Assembly: GCA_949126835.1 (NCBI GenBank)
Contig: OX421496.1
Span: 18,795,844-18,859,843 of the forward strand
Length of the DNA: 64,000 bases
Direction of reading: 5' to 3'
DNA from: Anisus vortex
Taxonomy: Eukaryota; Mollusca; Gastropoda; Planorbidae
Program-made: the position numbers and the translations under genes
Part shown: in pieces, positions 1 through 13,804 of the stretch
Layout of the letters: each line of letters opens with the position of its first letter
Numbering within the stretch: the stretch's first letter is position 1
Notes under the pieces: generated by a model
What the model saw: only the letters and a program-made list of their open reading frames with translations
Told to the model about the DNA's origin: nothing
Databases searched by the model: none

Positions 1-1391
1 AATATAGAGTGATTGAAACCGTCAGTAAATCATACAAACCACTGAACAAAGTAATAATCATCTTTTTTGTCGGTGCCCGAAAAGTTGAATGAAAACGAAT
101 GCTTTTTTTTCCACTTTAGGATTTAAAAAAAAAATTAATATAAAAATGATACACCTGATGCGCCCACCGCCCCTTTCACGATTTGAACGTCTAGGCAAGG
201 ATTGTGCCTCGTTAGCGTCATATATAAGGTGTATATATATATATAGCCAAAGAAAGGCGTATCTTTTTTATTTTGGTATGTAAAGTTGTTTTAGAATCAC
301 GTGTTAGCAGGGCGATAGTTTCTACTGGATGCAAAATATTCAAGGGTGCAACGGTGCCCCTTTTTTGTTATTGTTGTTTATTTGAATTGTACATCGTACA
401 GACTAATATTACAGCATTAAACGTATGCCTTCACATGTCACTGAATCTTTAAACCTCGTTTGTAACTCCTTTTTCTGGTTTTAAAAAACGAAAAAAAATC
501 AACAAAACAAAAAAAAATATCTAAAAAGTACAGAACGAAACGGGTTAGATCTAAATTATTTTTGTGTATTTGTTAGATAATCCACTCTTGATTACAACTT
601 GACCTCGGAACACAGAATTGGAAGACAAAAATCAATTACCGTAGATTTCGTGTGCCATTGTCGCAAACCGTTTTTTGTTGTTGTTTTTGTTGTTGTTGCT
701 GGCCAAGGTCAAGGCTGAGAGACAATGAATATTGTAAGAATCCTTTGTTTCTCTAACAACTCACTGGGGCAATGCTTTTTTTTTTTTGACATTAAATCCA
801 AATTATTCTGGCTTAGCTATGTGGGGAGAGGTGGTGGGGTGGAAATTGAGTGTGCTAGTCAGTCTGCTATTATAAAAGTACGTAATTTACATAAAGACTC
901 GCCTTATGATTAAAAATTACAAACATGGGTTTTATGTATGTGTATGCATTAATACATAATATGTGTGGAAAATTGTGTTCAAAATAGTTTTAATTTTAAA
1001 AAACGTCTTTCTCCAATGTCCACTGAAATTATTTCAAAAATATTGTCTGAGTTCAACTGAAATGTTCAGAAAAAATCAATGTATGATGCAAGATAAATTG
1101 AAAAGACCTCTTGTGGATTATAAGTCTGCGGTAATTTACGGGCAGCCCACAACACAGTTCCTTTCCACCTAAAACCTGGTTCTCTCCGTGAGTAAGAGTC
1201 TCGTCTAGGACAAATCCAAGGAAAAGTGTGTGTGTCGGAAATATTGAAGACATCCGTCAGTAACCTTAAAAAAATCTTGCTGTCTTTTTGAGTCTGATGA
1301 AACCTTTCTGTTATATATTCTGCGACCACGTTAAAAACAGAGTAGAACAGCATAATAAAGTTCACCTTATAGATCTCTTTGAGATTATGTT
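1..1391. other. Gene-free stretch
   Basis: AT-rich, with A and T runs and short TATA and TTG repeats. Open frames here are short and resemble nothing known. Confidence 0.6.
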
Positions 1392-1399
1392 GCCTATAG

Positions 1400-1601
1400 C
1401 AGTGGTCGGCAACCTTTTGATAATAGTGTGCCAAAGTAGGATTTCTAATTCACCCAGCGTGCCAACAGCCTATTAGTCATCCTGCTCTTCTCTAGAAGAA
1501 GAGACTTGAATTAACTTGGGGGGGGGGGATCTTACGCGTGGCATTGAAAACCACTCTGCGTGCCAAGTCTGGCACGCCTGCCGTAGGTAGCCGACCCCTG
1601 G
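1400..1601. mobile_element. hAT-type MITE with TIR CAGTGGTCGGCAACC
   Basis: The left end is CAGTGGTCGGCAACCTTTT and the right end is GGTAGCCGACCCCTG, its imperfect inverse. The 8-mer GCCTATAG precedes the element (1392-1399) and recurs at 1602-1609, one base off the canonical end, which reads as a target duplication plus one extra G. Inside are two copies of the word GTGCCAA facing the ends and a run of nine or more G. Related copies are at 3690-4245 (inverted, with an expanded array) and 29385-29590. Confidence 0.75.
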
Positions 1602-1609
1602 GCCTATAG

Positions 1610-3689
1610 TTTCATCGTAATCAAACATCAGTCTTTTTTAAAATCCTTTAAATAAACTTTTTGCTTTCGTTCTGCGGCACACTGCCCCAAAATCAGTTAT
1701 TCCATTTTTGTTTTTACACTTATGGATCACATTTTCCTTATTTTCTATTAAAATTTATCTTTAGTCTATTTGGTTTTTAATGCACTAGTTTGATAAAAAA
1801 AACAATACATTCTTATACAAAAAATATGTTGCTACAATTACGGTAATTATAAATCACGTACAATTACATTAATACCAACAAAACTAGCCAACAGACAATT
1901 CTAGGCGTAACTAATGTTATGTAGCATTTCGTTTTATCTTCTTTAAAAGCCTATGTTTTTTTTTCTTCTGATTTTGAGTCATTCAACAACATATTTTTGA
2001 TAATTTGTCATTTATTTTTGCTTTAAGTACTTTGCAGTTTTAGTTTGGGTTATCCCTTATGCGAGAACAAATGCATATAAGAGAGAGCGGGGCTAGTTGT
2101 CGTGGCGGGTAAGTTGTCATAGTCACTATTTCGGAATGTTGTAGCTAGATTGATGCTGTCATCTTTTGGTGTTATTAACCATGGGGCAAGTTGTCTTGAG
2201 CAAAACTGGCTGTTGAAGCCGATGTTTCTGAATGACATAGCGACACATTTCAGTGAGTTGAACTTGCATTTAAAAGGACCACTGGAATAAATTTGCTTTT
2301 AAACTGGATATATCTTGGCGTGAAATAAATAGCAAAACATTTACCTACATGTACGTCCCTAAGATAGATAGTTGGGCTTTTTCAGAAGTACATCGAAGCA
2401 CTCAAAGTGGGGTTTTCTAACCATTTTTTCATACCCATCAAGCCTAATTGGTTTGATCTTACTACAACCTTCTTAGATGTAGATATTTTTTTTAAGTGTA
2501 GGGATATTGGTGATTTTAAAATGCAGCAAATTGAATTTTAAACATTACGAAAATGGGCAACCAAATGTGCCTATTTGTGGAAAAGATCTGGAAGGAAGCT
2601 GCTAAGGAAAGTCATCTGCTATTCTCAGCTGCTAGGCATTCGTTCTTCTACTTTTAGCTTTTGGTTTAACTTACACATTTACAACAACATATTTTATCGC
2701 ACATGAAAACTGTTTTAAGCAAACAAAGAGGTCACCTACACTTGACCACTAAGAAGTATTTGACATTGTACAATTAGCGAATAACATTCAAGACAAGGCG
2801 ATCATTAATTGATGCAGACGGATTACATTTAAAACATTTCTTATGCTCATCTTCTTTAATTAATTAAGCATAAATAAAAGTAATTCTAAAACATTTTTTT
2901 AAATATTTTTTATTTAATAAATATAAGAGAACTACTTAATAGCACTTTGTTATGTAATTTCTGTAATTATTAATGTTTAAAAAATAAACTTAAATGGATA
3001 AACAATTAATGCAGGAAATGTTTATTTACAACTGTTTTACGTAAATTAATTTGAATTCTCTAATTATGTAATGATGGATTTACATAAAGAAATAATAATT
3101 AGTCAGTAATATTTGTTATATTACAAAATTTAGGCCTAGCTTGTTTGGCATCGCTATTGAATGAAATGTGAAAACGGGTTTTTAATTAATTAAAGGGAGA
3201 TAATTTACCCGTTTTATTCGCTAATATTTATAAAAGAATAAATGACTTACAATGTATAACTTATAAACAGTGAAACTGTAAAAAGTATTTGAAAATTATA
3301 TAACTATTATATGACTAAAGAATTTATATTAGACTATGTATATTTTTAAACATAACATTAACTACCCAGTTTGAATGATTACTACGTATGTATTCCGCTA
3401 AACTATTATTGTCGCCTTGTTCTGATCAAAATATATTAATTATTAATATTAATGACAACCAAATGATAATGTTTAGACAATAATTACAATTAATGTTAAA
3501 ATTTATTAATAAAATATTGTATTTGATATTAATGCAAATGAAAAGGATGATAATCACAAACAAGTTAATTTAGAAAAATAAAATATAAAATGCTTTAACG
3601 ATTTTCTCAATAAATTTCCTTTGCTTTTGGCCTTTGACTTGCTACGGAGTTAAATTAATTGTCCTGAAAAAATAATATTAAAAGTATGA
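1610..3689. other. Gene-free, very AT-rich stretch
   Basis: No coding signal; 2850-3600 is especially rich in TTAATTAA-like words. Nothing else is seen. Confidence 0.6.
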
Positions 3690-4245
3690 TAGAGCAGGTT
3701 GACTTTTAGGCTGTTGGCACGCTGAATGATTTAGAAAACCTAGTTTGGCACACTGAATGATTTAGAAAACCTAGTTTGGCACACTGAATGATTTAGAAAA
3801 CCTAGTTTGGCACACTGAATGATTTAGAAAACCTAGTTTGGCACACTGAATGATTTAGAAAACCTAGTTTGGCACACTGAATGATTTAGAAAACCTAGTT
3901 TGGCACACTGAATGATTTAGAAAACCTAGTTTGGCACACTGAATGATTTAGAAAACCCAGTTGGGCACACTGAATGATTTAGAAAACCTAGTTTGGCACA
4001 CTGAATGATTTAAAAAACCTAGCTTGGCACACTGCATGATTTAGAAAACCTAGTTTGGCACACTGCATGATTTAGAAAACCTAGCTTGGCACACTGCATG
4101 ATTTAGAAAACCTAGTTTGGCACACTGAAAAAATGATTTAGAAAACCTAGTTTGCCACACTGAATGATTTAGAAAACCTAGTTTGGCACACTGAATGATT
4201 TAGAAAACCTAGTTTGGCACACTGTTAGCAAAAGGTTGGCGACCA
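3690..4245 (-). mobile_element. Half of a hAT MITE containing a 31-bp minisatellite
   Basis: Read on the minus strand, the stretch starts CAGTGGTCGCCAACCTTTTG (plus-strand end GCGACCACTG at 4245) and matches the left half of the MITE at 1400. On the plus strand it begins gagcaggttgacttttaggc, matching the reverse complement of that element's middle. Between these, a 31-bp unit (about 3724-4222, core ATGATTTAGAAAACCTAG) is repeated about 16 times with few changes; one copy carries a short A insertion near 4129. The right half of the element is missing. Confidence 0.75.
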
Positions 4246-5324
4246 CTGGATTTAAGGACAAGAGATGAAAAACAAATTGTCATTTTCGTTTTGAACATCT
4301 AATTGATATGGTGAACTTTATCAACATTATTTATTTGGAGACATATTGTTTTAAATGCGATCAAAAACAAGTCAGTATTTATTTACAGTGCATTTTTTTT
4401 TTTAATATAGACATTCTCACATGTAGTGTATTCTGTGTGATCTATGCTGATTATGTGGTCAACACAAGTGCACATAGCGGTACTGCAATCATAAAATAGT
4501 ACTCTATCAAACAAACAGTATTTTGTGTCTTTGGGAAACAAGTGAAGTGTCCCCCCGTGAATCACTCATGCGGAACATTGTGTTGGGAGAGTGACCCCCA
4601 GGGCGATGACAAAGTGTGGGAGGATGGTAAAAGAATGCCGGAGGAGACGGGAGGGGCGGTGTGCCTGTGATACCGTGGGAGAAAAGAGACAGACAGACAG
4701 ACAATGGCTATCGGATGAATGAAGATTGTGGTGTGAGGAAAGGAGGGTGTGAGAAACTGCAACAGGTTGCTGGGAGAGTCTTTATATTATGGTACCCAAC
4801 CTGTCCACCCAAAAATAGAATGCAGATGTTGGTTAAAACAACCGACCCTCCTTATTAGGGACATAGCGATTACTTAAAGGAAATACTATTGTGATAAAAT
4901 CCAACGGCCCTTTCTCAGGGCCTCCGAAATTTCTCGCCCACTCACTTCTCCAAACGTTGATTTTTTTTCTTTACAAAAAGCATAATAATTTTTTTTTACT
5001 TATAGAAAATAAATAATGTTTCTGACTCTACACAAAGTAAATAAAGCCACCCTTCCACTAAACGGTTTTCTCTCTCTCTTTTCCCTTTTTGTAATAGTAA
5101 AAAAAAGGTTTGTTTAGTTTGTGTATAGAAGTAAATGTCAAGTATTACCAAAAATCTATAGGCGTACTAGAATTCCATATTTTCTATAAACAGTTGCAAG
5201 ATCTTACAGAGTCGGTGATGGTTTCATAGCTTTGATGATTTAGTTCTACATAGATGTTTTTTTTTAATATATTGAAAGGCCTATTAAGTGTGGGCCATAG
5301 AACTTTAGCTCCTATCCCCTTATG
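4246..5324. other. Gene-free stretch
   Basis: Short overlapping open frames at 4300-4860 look random (Ser/Pro/His-rich on one strand). No splice-supported exon is seen. Confidence 0.5.
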
Positions 5325-5930
5325 CAGTGGTTTCCAAACTCTTATAAAGGATTTCTTGCCTGGCGGTCCTTTAGAAATATTTTGTAATAATGGCTCGCGA
5401 ACCTTTTGAAAATTGAAGATAAAAAGTAACTACAAATAATATACCATATTGACATATAGAATGCTTTTAATGAAACAGTTCTGAATTAAACGATATAATT
5501 AAACATTTTCAATGGGATGATACGATGATACACATTCTTTGTCTAAACCAGTTCTTCAATGTTTTAATTTTATTGGATTTTTGTTTAACGCATTCAATTT
5601 CTTTCTGGATTTTGTTTTGATGACAAGTACTTCATTACTGAACCGTCTCAATAAGAAGGTGGACCCTAGTTTGAGAAACACTGGTCTTGTATGTCAAAGC
5701 TAATTGGCGTTTCCTATAGGGTCGCGGACTTTATTTTGAGAAACACTGGTCTTATATATCAAACAAACTGGCGTTTCCTATAGGGCCGCGGACTTTATTT
5801 TGAGAAACACTGGTCTTGTATATCAAATCTTATTGACGTTCCTTATTGGATGGCGGATACTATTTTGAGAAGCACTGGTCTTGTATATCAAAGCTAACTG
5901 GTGTTCCCTATTGTGGAGGGTGGTGGCAAT
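5325..5930. mobile_element. hAT-like element whose right end is tandemly repeated
   Basis: The left end CAGTGGTTTCCAAACT starts at 5325 and the inverted right end AGTTTGAGAAACACTG stops at 5683. The right end recurs with about 65-bp spacing, ending at 5748, 5812 and 5877, each copy followed by GTCTTGTAT or a close variant. So terminus plus flank have been multiplied four times. No coding frame and no clear target duplication were found. Confidence 0.6.
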
Positions 5931-7735
5931 ATCAAAATGAATATGACCTCAAGTTGTGTAGGCTTTGTACGTTGTACGTCTTTTTTTGTACTCAACTAAT
6001 CTCTATTTAATATGTGTACATGCTAGCTCTATATGGCTATAGCCTACCAGTTCATTCAAAGTATGAACATAATATAATATGTGTATAATGTATAAGCAGC
6101 CAATCTGTCATAACACGTGAACCCAAACTAACGTATACATTTAGACTAATCTATGTATTGCTCATCAATTATGTAACTATAGTTAACTTAAGCAATTGCT
6201 TTTTTTTTTTAATTCCAGACCGTGAAATGGCGCCTTATTTTCTTTTGCCTATTCGCACCAATTCAAGATTTAATTAATTCCTACCGTTGCTAAAGCCATT
6301 AATTATAGTGTAGGCTTTTATAATTGTAATTAGAAATTATTTTTTTATACGTGAGAACATTTATATCAACATCAACCAACCATTAACAAAATACACTCAA
6401 ACTTGTGCTTCTATAGATGTAATAATTAATATCAATAAAGCCCCAGAATTCAATAGCGGATGTAGGTACATCTACACTTTACCACCATGTGAGAGAGGTT
6501 TATGAGTTCTTAGTGCTCAACGCTTGCAAATATCTCGTGTATTTATTCATTTGTTCTATATATTAGAACTATAATCAAATGTAATCTACACATTAGTTAT
6601 TATATATATGCATGCGTACTGTTATAGTTAGAGTCGTGTAGTCTATGTAGTTTTTAGGTCATCGTGACCCTTTATCAATTACTATACGGGTGCTTATTTA
6701 GATCTATAGGCCTACCTATTCCTGCGAGAGTTACAAGTGACGTTGCCAATAGTGTAAACTACTACATCTACAGCCTTTTGTATACCCCCCCCCTACTCCC
6801 TTGTATCGCCCATACATGAACAACAACAAAATCTACATTTCTTCTAAATTTCTTTCTTGATCGATATAAATCTAGTCTTTCTTTCCAATCCCCACTACCC
6901 AATCCTTGTGTGTGAGGTTTTTTTAAATAAAACTGCTTGTCACTGTCTATATTATTGTTTGTTTACTAGAAACTTTGCACTGCTAATCAACAGGTGATAT
7001 CTATATACCTCCATATTGTGATGATTACAAGGCAGATATGCTATTCGAAGTCGCTTGGTTTTGTTTTTTTCTGGAGACATAAATAACTTTTTTTTTCCTG
7101 CGGGTCTGAAGGTTTTTACCAGAATCCAGAGAAGAGCGGGTGGTAAGCTGGTGCGGTGAGCTGAGTCAGCTGGCTACACAATCCTCTTACATGCAGTAGG
7201 CCATTATAGGCCTAATCTTACAAGTGTAACAAGTGGTGCTTTCCCTTTGAATTTCATGGCACTACAACTAAATAGAATCAGATTCTGATATATATGGATC
7301 AGAAATAAATGAGTACACATAGAGTCTAGATCTATTATTAATCTGCTCAAAATTTTGCCAAATGGATTTATTTTTGTTGTTGTGTTTATTGTAGCGCAAG
7401 ATGGCTTCCAAATACAATTGGAAAGCCAAGAAAAAGTATAAGAAGAAAAAAGAAATGTGCGAAAATATCATTTTCACCTGTGTGTGTGCGTGTGTGTGTG
7501 AATGTGTACGATCGTGTGTTTGGGAGGTCACAAGCAAGACCGGGTCACGGGTCAAGGTTTTGGGGTTAGGGGGAGAAAAAATGAGAGGAACTAACAATTG
7601 GACCATTGATTGTATGAGACGTGGGAATTTCTATCTGGTGGGAACAAGTGGGTCTGTTGGGGTTCCTGGTGACTTGTGGGACACCACTGGCCACTATAAT
7701 TATGTATTGGCTAGTTGTTGTTTTTTTTAATACAA
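5931..7735. other. Gene-free stretch with a GT microsatellite
   Basis: A GTGTGTGCGT tract is at 7480-7510. Overlapping open frames at 7268-7730 come from simple sequence. Nothing else is recognised. Confidence 0.5.
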
Positions 7736-8240
<505 letters not shown>

Positions 8241-8325
8241 TATCTATTTGTTTATCCGTCTGAATATGAAATAAATTTGTGTCTTTCTGTCTGCCTGCCT
8301 GTCTCTGCCTGCCTGTCTGTCTTAT

Positions 8326-10597
8326 AGATCAGTGAGTTACTGTTATATCAGGGCCGGCCCTGTGAATGATGACGCCTTTAGCAATCACAGTAAACATATG
8401 TGTCGGGAAGAAAGGGGGATTATACACTAGTCCAAAGAGATTTGACATCCCAGCATCATTAGATGTTGTTATAGCTGTTTGTGGTCTAAAAGCAACATAT
8501 CTGATTTATTAACTGCCATCTATGATCCTTCTTGCTTATTTTGAATTAATGTAAACAGTAAAGACAAAACCCTGCTAGACTTAGGGACACGTTTTTACAG
8601 AAGGGCCGGGGTCAAACTTACAACATGCTGGTCAAAACCCCGGGCTAGACATTACTTTATTGTCTTTATGGTATGGCGCAAGAACTACGAAGACCACTCG
8701 ACGCATTTGTATCCGAGCTGTACTCAAGTTAAATAAAGTGCAGGTCCGCGGAGTATTATTGGTCCACAGCGCCCACAACTACTGGCACTTACGTCCCTTT
8801 ACAAAGAAAAATTAAATTAAATAAATAAAAAAAAACGGCCCTTCCCGCTGTATAACAATAAATAAAGCCTTGACTCGGAACCTCTCGCAGTAGCCAAGCT
8901 ACTTGTAGCGTGTAGTGAGAAGGGGAGAGAGAGAGGGGGTGAGACGAGGTGGGAGGGGACACAACGTACTAGCGGGACGAAAAGGGAAGGGAGGTGGGGG
9001 AGAGGCGGGGAGGGGGGGGAGAGCGGATTCATGAATCGGGCAGAGTGTGGGAGTCGTGGCTTGTATCGCACAGTAACAGCTCCCGTTAGCCTCGGTGTTA
9101 CGCCAGGTCGCTGTCTCAAAACCCTTTTTTTTTTTACCTGTTTCCTCCACCCCCCTTCTCTCCCCCCATGTGTACCTGACTCAACCAGTGTTTCCTCTCT
9201 CTCTAGTATGATTAGTCTGTTTAGGAGACAACTTGTTCTACCAAAACTTCCATAAGACAATCGAGTCTCGAAGCGTTTGCAAAAAGGGATTTTATTTTTT
9301 TTACTACAAAACTAACAAGGAACATTGTGCTTATTATTCTGTAGGACTGTGCGGTTTCTAATTAGTGTTCACTGGAAAATTCTCACCTTGTAAATATAAC
9401 GAGTGTTGTTTTTTTTCCTCCCTGTGTGCGTGTGTTTGTGTATATCATATTATGATTTATGATAAATATCTTAAGGTCAATATTTTGAAGTGTTTATAGC
9501 CAGCATCGGGGTTGAGTAGAATTAAGCAATAAATTGACTGTGTGTATACAAAATATACAAACAGACTACGTGGGATTAATTAACTTAACAACATATCAGT
9601 ATAGCCTATCTTTAATAATATATCAATATAGGGTCTATCTATATACCTGGAGTAGAAGTTCCGTGTACATTTGAGTTGAATAGAGTTATTGTACAAGAGC
9701 TATTATAATCAGATGTGGGCAATTGTTGCAGGAATCAATTAGTTGTAAAACAATCAAACAAAGGCAATTTGTATACCTAATTGCGTCAATAATGATTATA
9801 ATATACGGTTCTTTGATTTATTTACAGTTATTGCTCTTTAAATTGGCCGTTTGCAAGGTGTATGGTTGGGGGCAAATTAGTTGAACTTTTATTAATTTTT
9901 GTTTACAATTTTCGTCTTTAAAAAAACTGTTTTAAACCACCTTCTGTCTTGGAAATGTTGTTAGATTGCCTTTTTTTTTTCAGGGTGGAAAAATCTACTG
10001 AAGCACATAGTTCTAGTTGCATAAATAAAATATTCATCACTTCATGGAGTTTCTGTCTGCTATCAACCTTTGACACTCAAGACTCCTTGCTCTTTTCTAT
10101 TGTATATATTCATTGGTAATGTTTTTTGTTTTGTTTTGGTGCATATCTGCTCATGGCTGAAGTCAATATGTAGATCTAGATATAGATGTTGAAACATTAT
10201 TCAATTGTATTATCCTACATGCTTACCATGAACTTGGGATCCAATTGTTCAATGGAAACTGAATTGTCAACGAGGAATCCCTGCTAAATTTTGAATCCAG
10301 TTGAGTTCACGTTCAACCTCTCTAGACTCTAGATGACCGTTTCTGGAAATGCCGGACCGCCGCAATTCCCTGTAGTAGCCCTGTACCTGACCACGAAATC
10401 AAAATTACCGCGTTGCGAACAGAAGACATTTAAAATCTAGGTCAAGCTATGGTAGTAAGGCATTATGTGCTAATGATATTATGATAGACCAATAACATAT
10501 ATTTGTTGCCCCCAAGCGAACATTTTGTAAGCTTTGAACCCAATTTTAACTTAGCCTCAAAGGCGATGTAGGGAAATTGTATGGAAAATCATATCTG
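8326..10597. other. Gene-free stretch with a purine-rich patch
   Basis: A GGGGAGAGAG-rich patch is at 8915-9025. AGGGCCGGCCCT at 8350 resembles the start of another hAT-like element but I cannot find its partner end. No gene is recognised. Confidence 0.5.
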
Positions 10598-11236
10598 TGG
10601 GCTATAGAAGTGGTAGCGGTGGGCTATAGAAGTGGTAGCGGTGGGCTATAGAAGTGGTAGTGGTGGACTATAGAAGTGGTAGCGGTGGGCTATAGAAGTG
10701 GTAGTGGTGGACTATAGAAGTGGTAGTGGTGGGCTATAGAAGTGGTAGTGGTGGACTATAGAAGTGGTAGTGGTGGACTATAGAAGTGGTAGTGGTGGAC
10801 TATAGAAGTGGTAGTGGTGGACTATAGAAGTGGTAGCGGTGGGCTATAGAAGTGGTAGTGGTGGACTATAGAAGTGGTAGTGGTGGACTATAGAAGTGGT
10901 AGTGGTGGACTATAGAAGTGGTAGTGGTGGACTATAGAAGTGGTAGTGGTGGACTATAGAAGTGGTAGTGGTGGACTATAGAAGTGGTAGTGGTGGACTA
11001 TAGAAGTGGTAGTGGTGGACTATAGAAGTGGTAGTGGTGGACTATAGAAGTGGTAGTGGTGGACTATAGAAGTGGTAGCGGTGGACTATAGAAGTGGTAG
11101 CGGTGGACTATAGAAGTGGTAGTGGTGGACTATAGAAGTGGTAGTGGTGGACTATAGAAGTGGTAGCGGTGGACTATAGAAGTGGTAGCGGTGGACTATA
11201 GAAGTGGTAGCGGTGGGCTATAGAAGTGGTAGTGGT
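10598..11236 (+). repeat. 22-bp minisatellite, about 29 copies
   Basis: The 22-bp unit GGACTATAGAAGTGGTAG plus TGGT repeats about 29 times with only A/G and C/T variants (GGGC for GGAC, AGCGG for AGTGG). Variants are clustered at both ends, with a homogeneous middle. There is no gene nearby. Confidence 0.95.
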
Positions 11237-13252
11237 TCGTGAAGAAATATAAAAATAACCGGGTCACGTTTGGTGTGATGGCGATCCTTTATTTATGAGT
11301 ATACTTTCTATCAAAACACCGGTTAGTATTGTTCGACGTAGCCTCTACATGTATCGTGCGCAGTGTGTATGAAGTAGCCTCCGTAGAGGATTCAGTGACA
11401 CGTTGGTTCTCACGGGACAACAAAAGGACGTGATTATGTCAAGTTTTCCCGTCGACTGCCAGTTAGTTTTAACCGTGACGTAAATCCATGTGACACTATC
11501 CCACTGACTTTTTTCCAGGTTTCAATAAATCCCAATGTCCAGTGTGTTCTAGACGTGGATTTGGAATCGTGTCAATGACGTCATCTGAACAAGTCATTAT
11601 CTCTCTTGTTTTATTTGCTCAGGTTCAAATTTTTTTTTTAGACAAAATCTCAACCGTTGTTTTCAAGTTTGTATACAACAGAGTATAATTACATTAGCTG
11701 ATTCAACGTTAAATAATTAAATCAGCCACTCACAAAATTTTTTTGGATAAAAATATAGTTCTAACAGTTTTAACACTTTCTTTGTATGAAATCATTTACA
11801 AATGAGATCTGATGGTAGCATTTTATACATTCTCACAAAAGTCTTCTATGGAAGAAAAAGCCACTCGCGTTTTTACTAAAAGAAACGTATTGCACGCTCT
11901 ATTAGAACCAAGAGTGCGTCTCATTTTGGGGCAAATTGATGGCCATGATGATACCTTTAGAGTAATCAGTGTAGCAGACTTTCTTTGTAACTTTGATCTA
12001 TAGGACCCCTTTATATTAGGTGTTCTACTGCAAAGCACAATCAGTTTTCTTACAATACTTGATGTCGATGAGCTTAGAACTAAGATACATTGGATCCTAA
12101 GCAAAGTTTTTTTCAACTTAAACATGGAATGAAAGCTAGTGACACACTTATCTCATCCACATTTAATGATATTCCGAAAGCTACTTGTATGCCACATATG
12201 GGAGATACCGCATATTTTATAAATGATCTACGTGTTCTGCTCAGATGTATATTATTATAATTAGGGCTTTCATTGGGCTTTCCTTTGCTATGACTTGGTT
12301 TGGTAGGTTAGGTTAGGGTCCATCGTGTTAGCTCGCTAGTTTTAGCCAACCGCTCTATAATGAAGACCAAGGCTATGGCGTCTTCAACTTGTGTGTGTTT
12401 CATTGTTGGCTACAATTTGCATAAAATATATGCTTGAAACTTGCTTGAAATGTGTCCAGGTGTTGCCCACAGTGCTGTTCAATGATACTTTTGTGTCTCG
12501 TGAGTAGAAAGTTTTCTAGCGAACAGAGTCTTGTGTTATCAATATACTGTATTCGAAATATAAGTCTCTGAGCAAATGAAATACATACGGGGCACCTCTT
12601 TTTATTTCAAAGTACATGCCTTTGCTATTTTTGTTTTCAGACATAATTGTTAATTAATGGCCTCATTATTTATCTTTACAACCTTAATAACCATAGATTT
12701 AGTTTTTCAGTGCTGTTATGAATATTAACGTCTTCACGTCTGTTTAACAGATACATCATGTCGTTGATTCATTTTACTTCTCTGCACCTTTAGTTGCTAT
12801 ACAATTAATTTCTGAGCAACTGTAGTTGTATCAACCGTTATCATTGTTTGTATTCTACAGTCTAGTCAATGATAGTTTCATATGGATTGCCTCTCTACGA
12901 ATAGTATATTAACTAACTACGACAAAATATATCTTCTTTATTACTCGTTGGTTGAAAAATAATAAGCGAGAATCTCTCGAAATGTCCAGCTTTTCTCTTC
13001 TAAAATCCCGTAATATATTATATATAATGTAATAGCTCTAGGATATTTTCCTGTCTGATATACTAAGGGATATTGTCATTGAAATAAAGGAAAAAATCCA
13101 TGTGGCATGCTGAGATTGTTGGCGTACACTTGACATCATATCAAATAAAGGCTTAGTTCATTGCGTGTCAACACATACTACAAGAAAGCCCCACCCAAAG
13201 TTGAATACGGTCTAAAATATCATTCGAAACATTATTTCTGGCTCACACGCTT
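11237..13252. other. Gene-free stretch
   Basis: A 63-codon frame at 11812-12003 has no recognisable motif. A short GGTTAGGTTAGGG telomere-like word is at 12305. Nothing else is seen. Confidence 0.5.
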
Positions 13253-13804
13253 TACGTAGCTCGGTTAGCTCTCCAGTTATATTTTGTACATAGCTCGGTT
13301 AGCTCTCCAGTTATATTTGGTACGTAGCTCGGTTAGCTCTCCAGTTATATTTGGTACGTAGCTCGGTTAGCTCTCCAGTTATATTTGGTACGTAGCTCGG
13401 TTAGCTCTCCAGTTATATTTGGTACGTAGCTCGGTTAGCTCTCCAGTTATATTTGGTACGTAGCTCGGTTAGCTCTCCAGTTATATTTGGTACGTAGCTC
13501 GGTTAGCTCTCCAGTTATATTTGGTACGTAGCTCGGTTAGCTCTCCAGTTATATTTGGGTACGTAGCTCGGTTAGCTCTCCAGTTATATGTTGGTACATA
13601 GCTCGGTTAGCTCTCCAGTTATATGTTGGTACATAGCTCGGTTAGCTCTCCAGTTATATGTTGGTACATAGCTCGGTTAGCTCTCCAGTTATATTTGGTA
13701 CGTAGCTCGGTTAGCTCTCCAGTTATATTTTGTACGTAGCTCGGTTAGCTCTCCAGTTATATTTTGTACGTAGCTCGGTTAGCTCTCCAGTTATATTTTG
13801 GTAC
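13253..13804 (+). repeat. 34-bp minisatellite, about 16 copies
   Basis: The unit is 34 bp with core GTAGCTCGGTTAGCTCTCC followed by AGTTATATTTGG. Copies vary mainly at the TTTGG/TTTTG/GTTGG linker, giving units of 34-35 bp. The core resembles a tRNA A-box (TAGCTC-GTTAG), but no B-box follows. Confidence 0.9.

Noticed and set aside
3724..4222. A CRISPR-like or centromeric array
   Set aside because: Repeats are directly adjacent with no unique spacers, the genome is eukaryotic, and the flanks match a MITE.
11812..12125. Overlapping open frames on both strands
   Set aside because: Neither has a recognisable motif or splice support; could be an unknown fragment but cannot be supported.
12305..12325. 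Telomere-like GGTTAGGTTAGGG
   Set aside because: Only two to three units, internal, and not extended.
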